This document shows, one piece after another, positions 1 to 7,080 of a stretch of DNA of 7,343 bases. Both the position numbers and the translations under genes were made by a program. Each line of letters opens with the position of its first letter. The first letter of the stretch is position 1. The stretch covers positions 1 through 7,343 of the forward strand of contig PMOP01000517.1 of NCBI GenBank assembly GCA_003161495.1, in the 5' to 3' direction. This DNA comes from Acidobacteriota bacterium (lineage in GTDB: Bacteria > Acidobacteriota > Terriglobia > Acidiferrales > UBA7541). Under the pieces are notes generated by a model. It searched no databases and was not told the DNA's origin. It was given only the letters and a program-made list of their open reading frames with translations.

Positions 1-1070
1 TGCAGAATATTTGTGTTGTGCGGGCCGAAGCGCCCGCCTTTCTCGCAAAAATCGGTGTAAGGCGCATCCGCCGGCGGCACTGGAGTAGGAAAGATGGAAG
101 CCAGTTTCGGCTTCGTCGGATCGACGATGTCCACCATGGCCGTGAGGTACATCGGTCCTGTGCAGGCCCGCGGTCCGGTCGGTGAATCGGCCCCGCCGGT
201 TCCTTCCGAATGAACGAAGACAAACGGCTTGCCGGGAATGGGCATGGCGTCGTGCACTTGAATTCCGCCAAATGGCGGATCAAAGGAAAGGGAACCAATC
301 AACTTCGGTTTGGCAATATCGCTGATGTCGAGAAGCACAAACCACGGGCTGTATCCCAAATACGCGCGGTCGCCTTCGATGAAAGCCGGGCCGTGAAAGC
401 CGTAAATATTTTTCGGAAGCGGCGGCTCGCCTTCTTTCTGGCCGGGCATCCACCAGCGGCCCGCTTCTTTCGGTTCGGTGGGATCGCTGATGTCGAGGAA
501 GACCAGGATTTGCCCGTTATATCCGGGCATGCCCGCGGCCAGGTTCACGTACTTGCCGCCGGGATAGCCGTCGCGATGCGTGCCGGTGCCGTGAGTCTCC
601 CAGCGCGAGAGCTCCTTTGGATTCACAGGATCGCTAATATCCCACATGATAACGCCTTCGTCGCGCGGCACGCTCGGATCGTGCGAATTGTACGCCGCGC
701 GATTCTGCAGCGCCGTAATCATAATGTTGTCGTGCAGATCGACTTGATTCGTGTCGCCATTCGGAGGGCCCGGAATGAATTTCACGACCTTGGGATTGGT
801 GGGATCGGTGACATCCATGATGGTCCAGCCGTGATGCCACAGGTGCGAGAGGTAGAGATACCAGTGATCGTTGACGTGCTTGATGGCCATCTTGACGTTG
901 CCGCCGCGGCCATCCACGTCGCTGTAGCCGATCGGATGGAGATTGCTAGCTTCCCAACCCTTGGGAATGTCGTCCGCGTACCCACGTCTTGCAAGTAGCG
1001 CGAAGCTTGCCACGGCAATGGCGGTGACGATCAGAATTCGCAGCACGGACGGGCCTGAGGTCGATTTCAT
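1..1070 (-). CDS. Secreted LVIVD-repeat beta-propeller protein (3' end cut by window edge)
   Basis: An open frame of 356 codons runs from an ATG at 1070 to the window edge with no stop. The N-terminus has a hydrophobic stretch at residues 9-27 and a plausible signal peptidase site after GYA (residue 32), so the protein is probably exported. The mature part carries five copies of the LVIVD-type motif, D-[IV]-x-D-x-x-x-P-K: DVTDPTNPK (86-94), DISDPVNPK (144-152), DISDPTEPK (193-201), DISDIAKPK (248-256) and DIVDPTKPK (314-322). Repeats of this kind build a beta-propeller that is usually found at the surface or in the periplasm; no enzymatic activity is established for the family as a whole. A His precedes the first strand of most blades (H113, H165, H226, H273, H351). 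AGGAG lies 7 nt before the ATG, inside the end of the hydrolase gene, and only one base separates the two genes. The family call is firm; the molecular role is unknown. Confidence 0.87.
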   Translation of the reverse strand, partial: MKSTSGPSVLRILIVTAIAVASFALLARRGYADDIPKGWEASNLHPIGYSDVDGRGGNVKMAIKHVNDHWYLYLSHLWHHGWTIMDVTDPTNPKVVKFIPGPPNGDTNQVDLHDNIMITALQNRAAYNSHDPSVPRDEGVIMWDISDPVNPKELSRWETHGTGTHRDGYPGGKYVNLAAGMPGYNGQILVFLDISDPTEPKEAGRWWMPGQKEGEPPLPKNIYGFHGPAFIEGDRAYLGYSPWFVLLDISDIAKPKLIGSLSFDPPFGGIQVHDAMPIPGKPFVFVHSEGTGGADSPTGPRACTGPMYLTAMVDIVDPTKPKLASIFPTPVPPADAPYTDFCEKGGRFGPHNTNIL

Positions 1071-1071
1071 T

Positions 1072-2565
1072 TCACGGCTCCTGGACTTGCGTGGGTTTCT
1101 CCGGTGTGTTGGTGCGCTGTTCGGCCCCTTGCCACAAGAGCGATACGGAAAGCGATTTGCGCGAGTCCTCGAACTTGAAATCGTGCACCTGCCCGCCGGC
1201 ATCCACTTTCATCAGCTTGCTGGGCATCGCCTTGCCGTCAAAGCGGTCCCGAAACCATTCCGCTATGAAGGTGCCGGTGTTCGGCCCGTTGGTTGTCGCT
1301 GGGGAGCCGCTGACGCTGTGAACGGCGCCTTCGTATATGAGAAATTGCTTGGGTGCTGAAAGTAAATCCATCAGTTGAAAGCCATACTCGACGGGAGTGA
1401 GCTGATCATCTTCGCCGCCCACAAGCAAGTAGGGACATTTCACCTTTTCAGCCACGCCCTTCAGAGTCCACGATTGCAAAAACTTATCGAGCTCGGCTTC
1501 CGTCTCGAGGCCTGTGTAGTACAGGAATCGCATCTTGAACGACGGAGAAGCGGTTTCAAACGCCGTATGCATCGTCGGCTCGACCGCCATGGCCTGCAGC
1601 GCCGCGCCTCTCAGCCGGGAGTCGATCGAAGCGACTTGCGTCCCCAGGTACGATCCGAGGCTCGCGCCGCGCAAGGCAATGCGGTCCGGATCGATATCAT
1701 TTTGCGAACTCAGCCATTCCAGCACCACGCGGCCGGCCTCTTGCCAATTCGTTTGCGTCAGGTAGATTTCGCGGATGGCGCATTCGTTTTGGCCGGGCCC
1801 TTCGAGAGCCAGAGTGGCCATGCCGCGCTCGCGCAGCGAGTCGCCGTAGATGGCCGCGCCGCCTTCTTTGTTGCTGTCCAGCCCGGAGATGGACCACACG
1901 CAAGGCACGCGGCCTGAGCGGTTGGTCGGCATATGCAAATAGCCGGGCAAAGTTTTGCCGCCCCTGCCGAAGGGAACTTCCACGCGGCGAATTTCATGGT
2001 CCGCGAATTGAATGTATTTCGCGTAGCAGTCGTTCTTCTTGTCGTTGAGCAAGAGGTTGTCGGGCGTATTCTCAAAGATCGGCCATTGCGCGCCTGCATA
2101 AAGATGCGCGGCGAGGAAATACTCTTCACGCGCCGGGACCGTGCGCCCGTCCTTGTCATATTGCCGCGCTTCTCTCTCATGGCGCGCGGCGGCGCGCGTG
2201 AACTCGCGCGAAATGTCATTGAATTTGTGGATGCGCGTGCGCAATCCAGCGGCTTCGGCGGGGCCTCCGGGAATGTTCGCCAGGCCGCCCAGGCGGCCCT
2301 GATCCCACTCGGGGCCAAGCGCGGCAATCACCGCGTCCAGCAGCCAGCGCTGATCCTGCCAGCGCGCCAGTCTGCGCTCCACGTTGGGCGTCATGGATGG
2401 CGGCGCGGGCTCGGGAAGCGGCTCGGCGCTGGCAGAGCTTTCCAGCAACGACGATCTTGCGCCGCCTACGAGCGAAGCTCCCGCCAGAGTTGCCGCGCCG
2501 CTCAGAAATTCGCGCCTCTCGACTAAATTATTTTTTGCGGGAACTGGAACTTTTTCGCTGGGCAT
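1072..2565 (-). CDS. Tat-exported alpha/beta hydrolase (FrsA / acyl-peptidase-like fold)
   Basis: This is a 497-aa serine hydrolase of the alpha/beta fold. Numbered from the start chosen here, a twin-arginine signal ERREFLSG lies at 16-23, followed by an Ala/Gly-rich hydrophobic segment and a possible cleavage site after ASA (47). A helical region (about 60-190) precedes the catalytic fold. The fold has LALEGPGQNE near 252-261 (resembling the DGPGQGE motif of FrsA and dihydroxypseudooxynicotine-hydrolase relatives), the nucleophile elbow GASLG with Ser302, a GGEDDQLTP acid motif with Asp387, and His416 in EGAVHSVSG. The triad is therefore complete. A roughly 50-residue tail follows the fold. 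The expected reaction is hydrolysis of an ester, amide or C-C bond on a small molecule; the substrate cannot be read from the sequence. The frame is open back to an ATG at 2592, but that ATG has no ribosome binding site, whereas the ATG at 2565 follows AGAGGAG by 5 nt. The gene is tightly coupled to the LVIVD gene downstream. Confidence 0.87.
   Translation of the reverse strand: MPSEKVPVPAKNNLVERREFLSGAATLAGASLVGGARSSLLESSASAEPLPEPAPPSMTPNVERRLARWQDQRWLLDAVIAALGPEWDQGRLGGLANIPGGPAEAAGLRTRIHKFNDISREFTRAAARHEREARQYDKDGRTVPAREEYFLAAHLYAGAQWPIFENTPDNLLLNDKKNDCYAKYIQFADHEIRRVEVPFGRGGKTLPGYLHMPTNRSGRVPCVWSISGLDSNKEGGAAIYGDSLRERGMATLALEGPGQNECAIREIYLTQTNWQEAGRVVLEWLSSQNDIDPDRIALRGASLGSYLGTQVASIDSRLRGAALQAMAVEPTMHTAFETASPSFKMRFLYYTGLETEAELDKFLQSWTLKGVAEKVKCPYLLVGGEDDQLTPVEYGFQLMDLLSAPKQFLIYEGAVHSVSGSPATTNGPNTGTFIAEWFRDRFDGKAMPSKLMKVDAGGQVHDFKFEDSRKSLSVSLLWQGAEQRTNTPEKPTQVQEP
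1078..1082 (-). promoter_or_regulatory. Shine-Dalgarno site of the LVIVD gene, embedded in the hydrolase coding end
   Basis: AGGAG on the minus strand sits 7 nt before the ATG at 1070 and within the last codons of the hydrolase gene. The arrangement TGA-A-ATG leaves one base between stop and start, which suggests translational coupling and a shared message. Confidence 0.72.
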
Positions 2566-2570
2566 GTGTG

Positions 2571-2577
2571 CTCCTCT
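2571..2577 (-). promoter_or_regulatory. Shine-Dalgarno site that fixes the hydrolase start
   Basis: On the minus strand AGAGGAG is followed by CACAC and then ATG at 2565, a near-ideal arrangement. The upstream in-frame ATG at 2592 is preceded by CAGCTTCCGTT, which has no purine-rich core. The shorter start also puts the twin-arginine motif nearer the N-terminus. Confidence 0.75.
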
Positions 2578-2614
2578 CGCCGCGTAATTCATAACGGAAG
2601 CTGAAAAGGTTGTG

Positions 2615-2718
2615 GTAGCACAGGCACTCTTGCCTGTGCGGTTTTCGTAACTGTGGGCCCCGCAAGTACTCTGAAACTGAAGCTCTCAAAACCGCACATG
2701 CAAGAGTGCCTGTGCTAC
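2615..2718. repeat. Inverted pair of GTAG-headed hairpin repeats (REP/BIME-like)
   Basis: Two 31-bp arms (2615-2645 and 2688-2718) are inverted copies of each other with 30 of 31 positions matching; 42 bp separate them. Each arm is itself a hairpin. The left arm has a 9-bp stem, GCACAGGCA/TGCCTGTGC, around a CTCT loop (2618-2639). The right arm has the same stem with one mismatch (T2699). Read inward from either end, each arm begins with GTAG, which is the signature 5' tetranucleotide of REP sequences mobilised by RAYT (REP-associated tyrosine) transposases; two REPs in opposite orientation form a BIME. No target-site duplication is obvious and no RAYT gene is in the window. The REP identity is inferred from architecture, while the inverted repeat itself is directly visible. 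In RNA it could also fold into one long stem and affect transcription or mRNA stability. Confidence 0.8.
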
Positions 2719-2727
2719 TTAACCCCA

Positions 2728-2762
2728 AATAAAGAAGGGGCCGGAGGATTAGTCCGGCCCCT
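2728..2762 (-). terminator. Rho-independent terminator of the TonB-dependent receptor gene
   Basis: On the minus strand, 17 nt after the receptor stop codon, a 10-bp GC-rich stem (2762-2753 with 2745-2736, AGGGGCCGGA/TCCGGCCCCT) closes a 7-nt loop. The stem is followed directly by TCTTTATTT, a U-rich tract in RNA. This is a canonical intrinsic terminator and implies that most receptor transcripts end before the hydrolase gene. Confidence 0.85.
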
Positions 2763-2779
2763 CGTGTAAGACGTGAAAA

Positions 2780-5700
2780 TTACCAGCTGAGTTTCAAGCC
2801 CAACTGCATTGCGCGCTCGCCGCCGGAACCAAGTTGCGGGTTGGAGCTGTAGGTATCAGGAGTCAAGCCAACGAAACCGAACGGCTGGGTGGAGGGATCC
2901 TGAATGCCGCCACCGGGGCCGCCGCTGGGGTTCGAGAAGTTGGGATGGTTGAGAATGTTAAAGAACTCGACACGGGCCTCAGCCTTGAGCCGCTCTTTGA
3001 TCGTGAACTGCTTGGTCACTGAGAGGTCGACATTCTTGAAGCCGGCATCGCGGAACATGTTCGGCATCGCGTTGCCGTAGGATCCGAAGGCCGGTGGCAG
3101 TAGGATCGAGTTGCCAATGGCGTAACAGCCGAGGGTCATGGCCGATGCAATTGCGAGTGGGCCCATGGACGTAGCCTTGGCGTCGCAAGCTGCATTGCCG
3201 GTAGGGGCTGCCGGATTGCCGGTACCAGCGAAGAAGGGAAGTCCTCCGCCACCGTTTTGCCACCCACCATTCGTATCGGTGAACCCGTGGACTGGTGTGA
3301 AATCACTTGGATTACCAAAGAAGTTCCATTGTTCACCCAAACTTTGCGCTTGGGTGCCGATCACATTGGTTCCGCTGAAATCATCCGACTGGTCGGAAAG
3401 ACCCCAGGGCAAACCGCTCGTGACAATCACGATGGAGTTGACTCCCCATCCTTCCAGAAGTTGTCCGAAACCCTTTCTTCCGGGTAGCTCATAATTCACC
3501 GAAAGGGTGAACCGATGCCGGATGTCAAAATCGGTGTTCGCATACAGCTCCTGGCGGTAATTCCCATAGCTGTTCGTCGGAACGGGGAAATTGGCTGACG
3601 TTCCCTGGTCGGATGCATCACCCAAGGCATGGGAATACGTATAGCCGCTTGTGAACGAGAGTCCGTGGTAATTCCGCCCCGTTAGAGTTATTTGCAGGCC
3701 GTTGTAATTGGAACTGTAAATATTGTTAATCATCGTAATGTAGCTCAGGTAAGAAAAGCATGAATTGGCGGGGTTGAATTGGCCACCCTGGCTGTTTGTC
3801 GGGGCAATCTTGACTGAACTGGCACACGGCGCTGTGTACGGAAGGTTCGCCTGCTCAGTCGTCGGGCTCGGCGCACATACCGTATAGATAGCCTCACCCC
3901 CCATCCCCGCGCACACTTGCGCCGGGGTGACGCCCACGTCAGAGCCGGAGCAGGTTCCTAGGATAAACGCGGTGCAGTACCCATCATTTGAGGCCGCGAT
4001 TGCCGTTAATGGGAGGTTCCATCCCGCCCCGGGTGTGGGTTGATTGATGTTGAGTTTTCCCAACAGCTTTGTTCCATGGTTCCCGACATAGCCTATATCA
4101 ATCGAGAGGTTATTGGTGATTGCCCGCTGGATGTCGAGGTTCCAGTTGTTGACGTATGGGGTACGAATGTTCGGGTTCACACCGTAAACTTCGCACGGGG
4201 CCGGAGGCGCCTGGAAGATTGCAGGGTTAGGGTTATTCACGCCGTCGCCGCACGCCGGATTCGACACTCCTGCGAAAAGAGTTTGCTGTCCGGCAACGGG
4301 GAGCGCTGGATTGAAGTTCTGCCAGGCAGTATTGATTGGGCCAAGGGTTGGACTTCCTTGATTAAACGAGAGAGATTGCAGCTGGATGTTGCCAGTCACA
4401 GGAAGAGCCGTCGTGCTACCCGCGTTGTAAAGAGGCAGTCCGGTGGGAAAGGTGCGCAGTCCGAGCAGGTTGCCTTCGCCATTCATCACGTCGAAGCTGA
4501 GTTGCTCGTAAATGATGCCGCCTCCGGCGCGAACCACGGTCTTTCCGTTTCCTTGGACATCCCAAGCAAAGCCCAAGCGAGGTGAAAAGTTGTTGTGATC
4601 ACCGTGGTAGGGATTGTTGGTTTGGACGAGACCCAGAATCGGATCGAAGTTCCCCATTAAGCCGTCTCTCTCATGAACGACCGTGTTGAGTTCGTAGCGT
4701 ATACCCAGATTGATAGTCAGGCGTGGTTTGATGCGCCAGTCATCCTGCAAGAAAGCGGCATAACCTTGATTGGATAAGGTCCGTGCGGCATCCCCGAGGA
4801 ATAATGCGCCCTGTTTTACGTCTCCCAGAAAAAAATTGTCCAAACTTTTGAAACGAATCTGCCCCTTGGCGTTGGCAGTTTCGTTTGTTGTGGACATATT
4901 GGAAATGATTTCGCCGCCAACCTTGAAGGCGTGTTTGCCCTTCAGGATTGAGACGTGGTCCAGGAATTCAATTACACCGTCCGGACCCACGATCTTGGGC
5001 CAGCCCACGCCAATCCCATTGGCAGGAAAGGCATAGAAGCCCTGAAATCTGATATCGGGAGCTCCGCCATAACTTATTCCACTCGGGCCCGCCGGATTTA
5101 TTCCGGTCGGTATTTCGTATGTTTGCCCGTTAAAATCGTAGTTTGCTGCGTCCTGTGAAGCGTCCGTGCCGAAGAAGGTCTGATAGTAATGGGCGTAGCC
5201 AAACCGGACCTCGTTCACCACACTGGAATTCGGAGTAAATGCCCAGTCAGCCGAAATGGCTTGAGACCGCGCATGCTGCGCACTGATCCAATTACTGGAT
5301 ACCTCGCTGACGGGGGAGTCCACCGCAACGTTGTCGCCTTGGCTGATGAAATACATGCCCTCTAATTGATTTTTGTCGTTGAGGTGGTAGTTCACCTTAG
5401 CGAGCCCACCGCGGACCGTGTTGACGCTCGGTAGATCTGTTAAAACGCTCCCAGTGGTGTTCACTGGGAACAGCCCCTGGAACGGAAGGCCACTCTTGTC
5501 CTGCGTCAGCTTTGAGGCAATGGGGTTACAGGAAGCGTCAAGACCGGCCAAGGACAAGCTGAGGGGAGTGGGAGCGCCACCGCCGGCAATTACGTCCTGG
5601 CAGGCATTGATCAGACTCGCTTTGCAATTGACTGTCGTGAGAGTCGTGCAGCCATTCCCGGTGGCGCTTGGCACCGAGACCGTCTCGGGAGTTGTAATCG

Positions 5701-6691
5701 AGTTAGGATTTCCGATCGAGTAATGTTGAGTTTCAAAGTTCACAAAGTAAAACAGCTTGTCTTTCTTAATGGGCCCGCCCAATGTGGCGCCATACTGCTC
5801 GAGTTCCACAGGTTGTTTCGTAGGATTTGCGCCATTCGTCGGGTTGAAGTAGTTGCGAGCATCGAATGCCGTGTCACGCCCATAGGCATACGCTGACCCG
5901 TGTAAGGAGTTAGTTCCTGACTTGACGCCGACGCTTACGATGGCGCCGGGCTTCCAGCCGAACTCCGCACGAGGATTTTCCTCGGTTTTAAATTCATCGA
6001 TGGCGTCCACTGGCATGATTGTGCCCGCGTCGCCAGCGGCCATGACGGCGTTAAAAACGCTCTGACCCATCCAGGGGTCGCTGGCCATGATGCCATTGAC
6101 CAAGTAGCTGTTGTCGTGGGGACGCTGGCCATTGGCGCTCTGCGTAAAGCCGGAGCCGCCCGGGTAGATCGTCACGCCGGGGTTCAGTTGCAGCAAGTTT
6201 TCAAAGTTGCGGCCGTTCAAGGGGATATCTTCAATGATCGCGCTTTGCAGTGTGGCGCCCAGTTCGGCGTTGGTGGTCTCGACCATCGGAACCGATTCAT
6301 TCACGGTGATGGTCTGCGACACTTCGCCGGGCTGCATCACGAGGTCGACTCGAACCTCTCCATTGACCTCCAGAAATACGCCCGAGCGCTCGAAAGCCTT
6401 GAACCCTTTGGCCTCGCCGCGGACCTTGTAATTGCCGGGCAGGAGGTTTGGAGCGCTGTACTCGCCCGATGGATCAGCGGTTAAGGTTCGCGGAACGTTT
6501 CTGTCGACGTCTGTGACGATTACGGTTGCGCCGGCGATGGCGCCTCCACTTTGGTCAGTGACGGTTCCGACAATCTTACCGGCCGTGCCTTGAGCAAACA
6601 GCGGAGCAGAATTCAGAAATGCCGCTCCAAAGACCAAAACTAAAACCGCCGCAACACCCTTCCACTTGGTAGACAGCACCCCATGCTTCAT
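2780..6691 (-). CDS. Oar-like TonB-dependent outer-membrane receptor with carboxypeptidase-regulatory-like N-terminal domain
   Basis: This intact 1303-aa protein is an outer-membrane beta-barrel of the large acidobacterial receptor family. In order: a Sec signal peptide (hydrophobic 12-26, likely cleavage after LFA at 33); a carboxypeptidase-regulatory-like beta-sandwich (about 38-120, with GTVTDQSGGAIAGATV and LLPGNYKV); a plug-like region (about 125-250, with ELGATLQSAIIEDIPLNGRNFENLL); and a long barrel from about 255 to the end. Barrel hallmarks are SGTNSLHGSAYAYGRD (near 257-272), QDDWRIKPRLTINLGIRYE (from 649), EFFNILNHPNF (near 1247) and an aromatic C-terminal LSW suited to barrel insertion. 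Such proteins use TonB energy to import, or bind, large substrates; the ligand is unknown, and no SusD partner is present. All 14 cysteines lie in four clusters between about 348 and 1190. AGGAGG sits 9 nt before the ATG. A terminator follows the gene. No frameshift or truncation is seen. Confidence 0.94.
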   Translation of the reverse strand: MKHGVLSTKWKGVAAVLVLVFGAAFLNSAPLFAQGTAGKIVGTVTDQSGGAIAGATVIVTDVDRNVPRTLTADPSGEYSAPNLLPGNYKVRGEAKGFKAFERSGVFLEVNGEVRVDLVMQPGEVSQTITVNESVPMVETTNAELGATLQSAIIEDIPLNGRNFENLLQLNPGVTIYPGGSGFTQSANGQRPHDNSYLVNGIMASDPWMGQSVFNAVMAAGDAGTIMPVDAIDEFKTEENPRAEFGWKPGAIVSVGVKSGTNSLHGSAYAYGRDTAFDARNYFNPTNGANPTKQPVELEQYGATLGGPIKKDKLFYFVNFETQHYSIGNPNSITTPETVSVPSATGNGCTTLTTVNCKASLINACQDVIAGGGAPTPLSLSLAGLDASCNPIASKLTQDKSGLPFQGLFPVNTTGSVLTDLPSVNTVRGGLAKVNYHLNDKNQLEGMYFISQGDNVAVDSPVSEVSSNWISAQHARSQAISADWAFTPNSSVVNEVRFGYAHYYQTFFGTDASQDAANYDFNGQTYEIPTGINPAGPSGISYGGAPDIRFQGFYAFPANGIGVGWPKIVGPDGVIEFLDHVSILKGKHAFKVGGEIISNMSTTNETANAKGQIRFKSLDNFFLGDVKQGALFLGDAARTLSNQGYAAFLQDDWRIKPRLTINLGIRYELNTVVHERDGLMGNFDPILGLVQTNNPYHGDHNNFSPRLGFAWDVQGNGKTVVRAGGGIIYEQLSFDVMNGEGNLLGLRTFPTGLPLYNAGSTTALPVTGNIQLQSLSFNQGSPTLGPINTAWQNFNPALPVAGQQTLFAGVSNPACGDGVNNPNPAIFQAPPAPCEVYGVNPNIRTPYVNNWNLDIQRAITNNLSIDIGYVGNHGTKLLGKLNINQPTPGAGWNLPLTAIAASNDGYCTAFILGTCSGSDVGVTPAQVCAGMGGEAIYTVCAPSPTTEQANLPYTAPCASSVKIAPTNSQGGQFNPANSCFSYLSYITMINNIYSSNYNGLQITLTGRNYHGLSFTSGYTYSHALGDASDQGTSANFPVPTNSYGNYRQELYANTDFDIRHRFTLSVNYELPGRKGFGQLLEGWGVNSIVIVTSGLPWGLSDQSDDFSGTNVIGTQAQSLGEQWNFFGNPSDFTPVHGFTDTNGGWQNGGGGLPFFAGTGNPAAPTGNAACDAKATSMGPLAIASAMTLGCYAIGNSILLPPAFGSYGNAMPNMFRDAGFKNVDLSVTKQFTIKERLKAEARVEFFNILNHPNFSNPSGGPGGGIQDPSTQPFGFVGLTPDTYSSNPQLGSGGERAMQLGLKLSW

Positions 6692-6754
6692 AAAGCGTAC
6701 CCTCCTCGGTTCGTTTCGCAGTCCCGGCGAATGAAGGACCGTAGCCTTAATTGC

Positions 6755-6769
6755 GGCTAAGCCTTAGCC
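6755..6769. repeat. Short inverted repeat in the receptor leader, operator candidate
   Basis: GGCTAA and TTAGCC flank a 3-nt GCC spacer, 64 nt before the receptor start codon. A related half-site, AGCCTTA, also occurs just beside it (from 6743). It could be a regulator binding site or a small leader hairpin; nothing in the sequence decides which. Confidence 0.4.
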
Positions 6770-6960
6770 TGATCAAGCAGAATGACCAGGATTCGCCAGG
6801 ATCTGCCACCCATACCAACATAAAGAAAACGCAAAGAAATCTTCGTGTTATCGAAAAAACGCAGTGCTGCAAAATTATTGCTACTCAGACGACTACCCCA
6901 ATGTGCGCGATACTCTTTCATTCGAAATTAAAAGTCAAGCTAAGTTTTATAAATGGCGGT

Positions 6961-6998
6961 ATTTCCGAGGTATGTAGGCGCGAATCCTACAGGGAAAT
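6961..6998. repeat. Bulged stem-loop upstream of the receptor
   Basis: The outer stem ATTTCC/GGAAAT (6961-6966 with 6993-6998) and the inner stem TGTAGG/CCTACA (6973-6978 with 6986-6991) enclose a 7-nt loop, CGCGAAT. The left side carries a 6-nt bulge (GAGGTA) and the right side one base. It may be a structured leader or small-RNA element, or a chance fold. It has no U-tract, so it is not a canonical terminator. Confidence 0.45.
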
Positions 6999-7080
6999 TC
7001 AGGCAGCGAACCGGCGGGGCCAGGTTTACCTTTAGACGTTGCGCGGGGAAAAATGCGAGTTTCTTTGTGGGGGCATCCGC

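Larger units (their letters stand above)
6692..7080. other. AT-rich intergenic leader region upstream of the receptor
   Basis: There is no supportable gene here; the only open frames are short and lack family features. Composition is clearly more AT-rich than the flanking genes, especially 6800-6960. Read on the minus strand it holds a hairpin (6961-6998), a TTGACT hexamer (6938-6933) that could be a -35 element but has only a poor -10 match (GAGTAT, 17 nt on), several T-tracts between 6822 and 6857, a short inverted repeat GGCTAA-N3-TTAGCC (6755-6769), and finally the receptor ribosome binding site (6701-6706). A receptor promoter is expected in this stretch but I cannot place it with confidence. 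Confidence 0.6.

Noticed and set aside
210..998. A 262-codon plus-strand open frame
   Set aside because: It lies antisense to the LVIVD gene, has no signal, motif or ribosome binding site, and is explained by the codon bias of the opposite strand.
1509..1525. CCTGT-GTAGT-ACAGG palindrome resembling the intergenic repeat
   Set aside because: It lies inside conserved hydrolase coding sequence and does not match the repeat arm beyond a few bases.
1375..2526. Plus-strand open frames of 180 and 197 codons
   Set aside because: Both are antisense shadows of the hydrolase gene, whose catalytic motifs are all in the minus-strand frame.
4040..4585. A 181-codon plus-strand open frame within the receptor gene
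   Set aside because: It is antisense to conserved receptor barrel sequence and shows no protein-like features of its own.
6784..6810. A sigma-54-like site TGGCAGATCCTGGC on the minus strand
   Set aside because: The GG and GC elements are one base too close for the -24/-12 spacing, and TTGC is not matched.
6910..6938. A sigma-70-like promoter on the minus strand (TTGACT, 17 nt, GAGTAT)
   Set aside because: The -35 is good but the -10 matches the consensus at only three of six positions, and it would leave a leader of over 200 nt. It is noted in the intergenic entry but not called.
6961..7000. A tRNA gene
   Set aside because: Only a T-arm-like hairpin is present; there is no D-arm, anticodon arm or CCA end in place.
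6751..7035. A 94-codon plus-strand open frame in the intergenic region
   Set aside because: It has no ribosome binding site or recognisable domain, and its composition looks non-coding; it also runs across the hairpin region.
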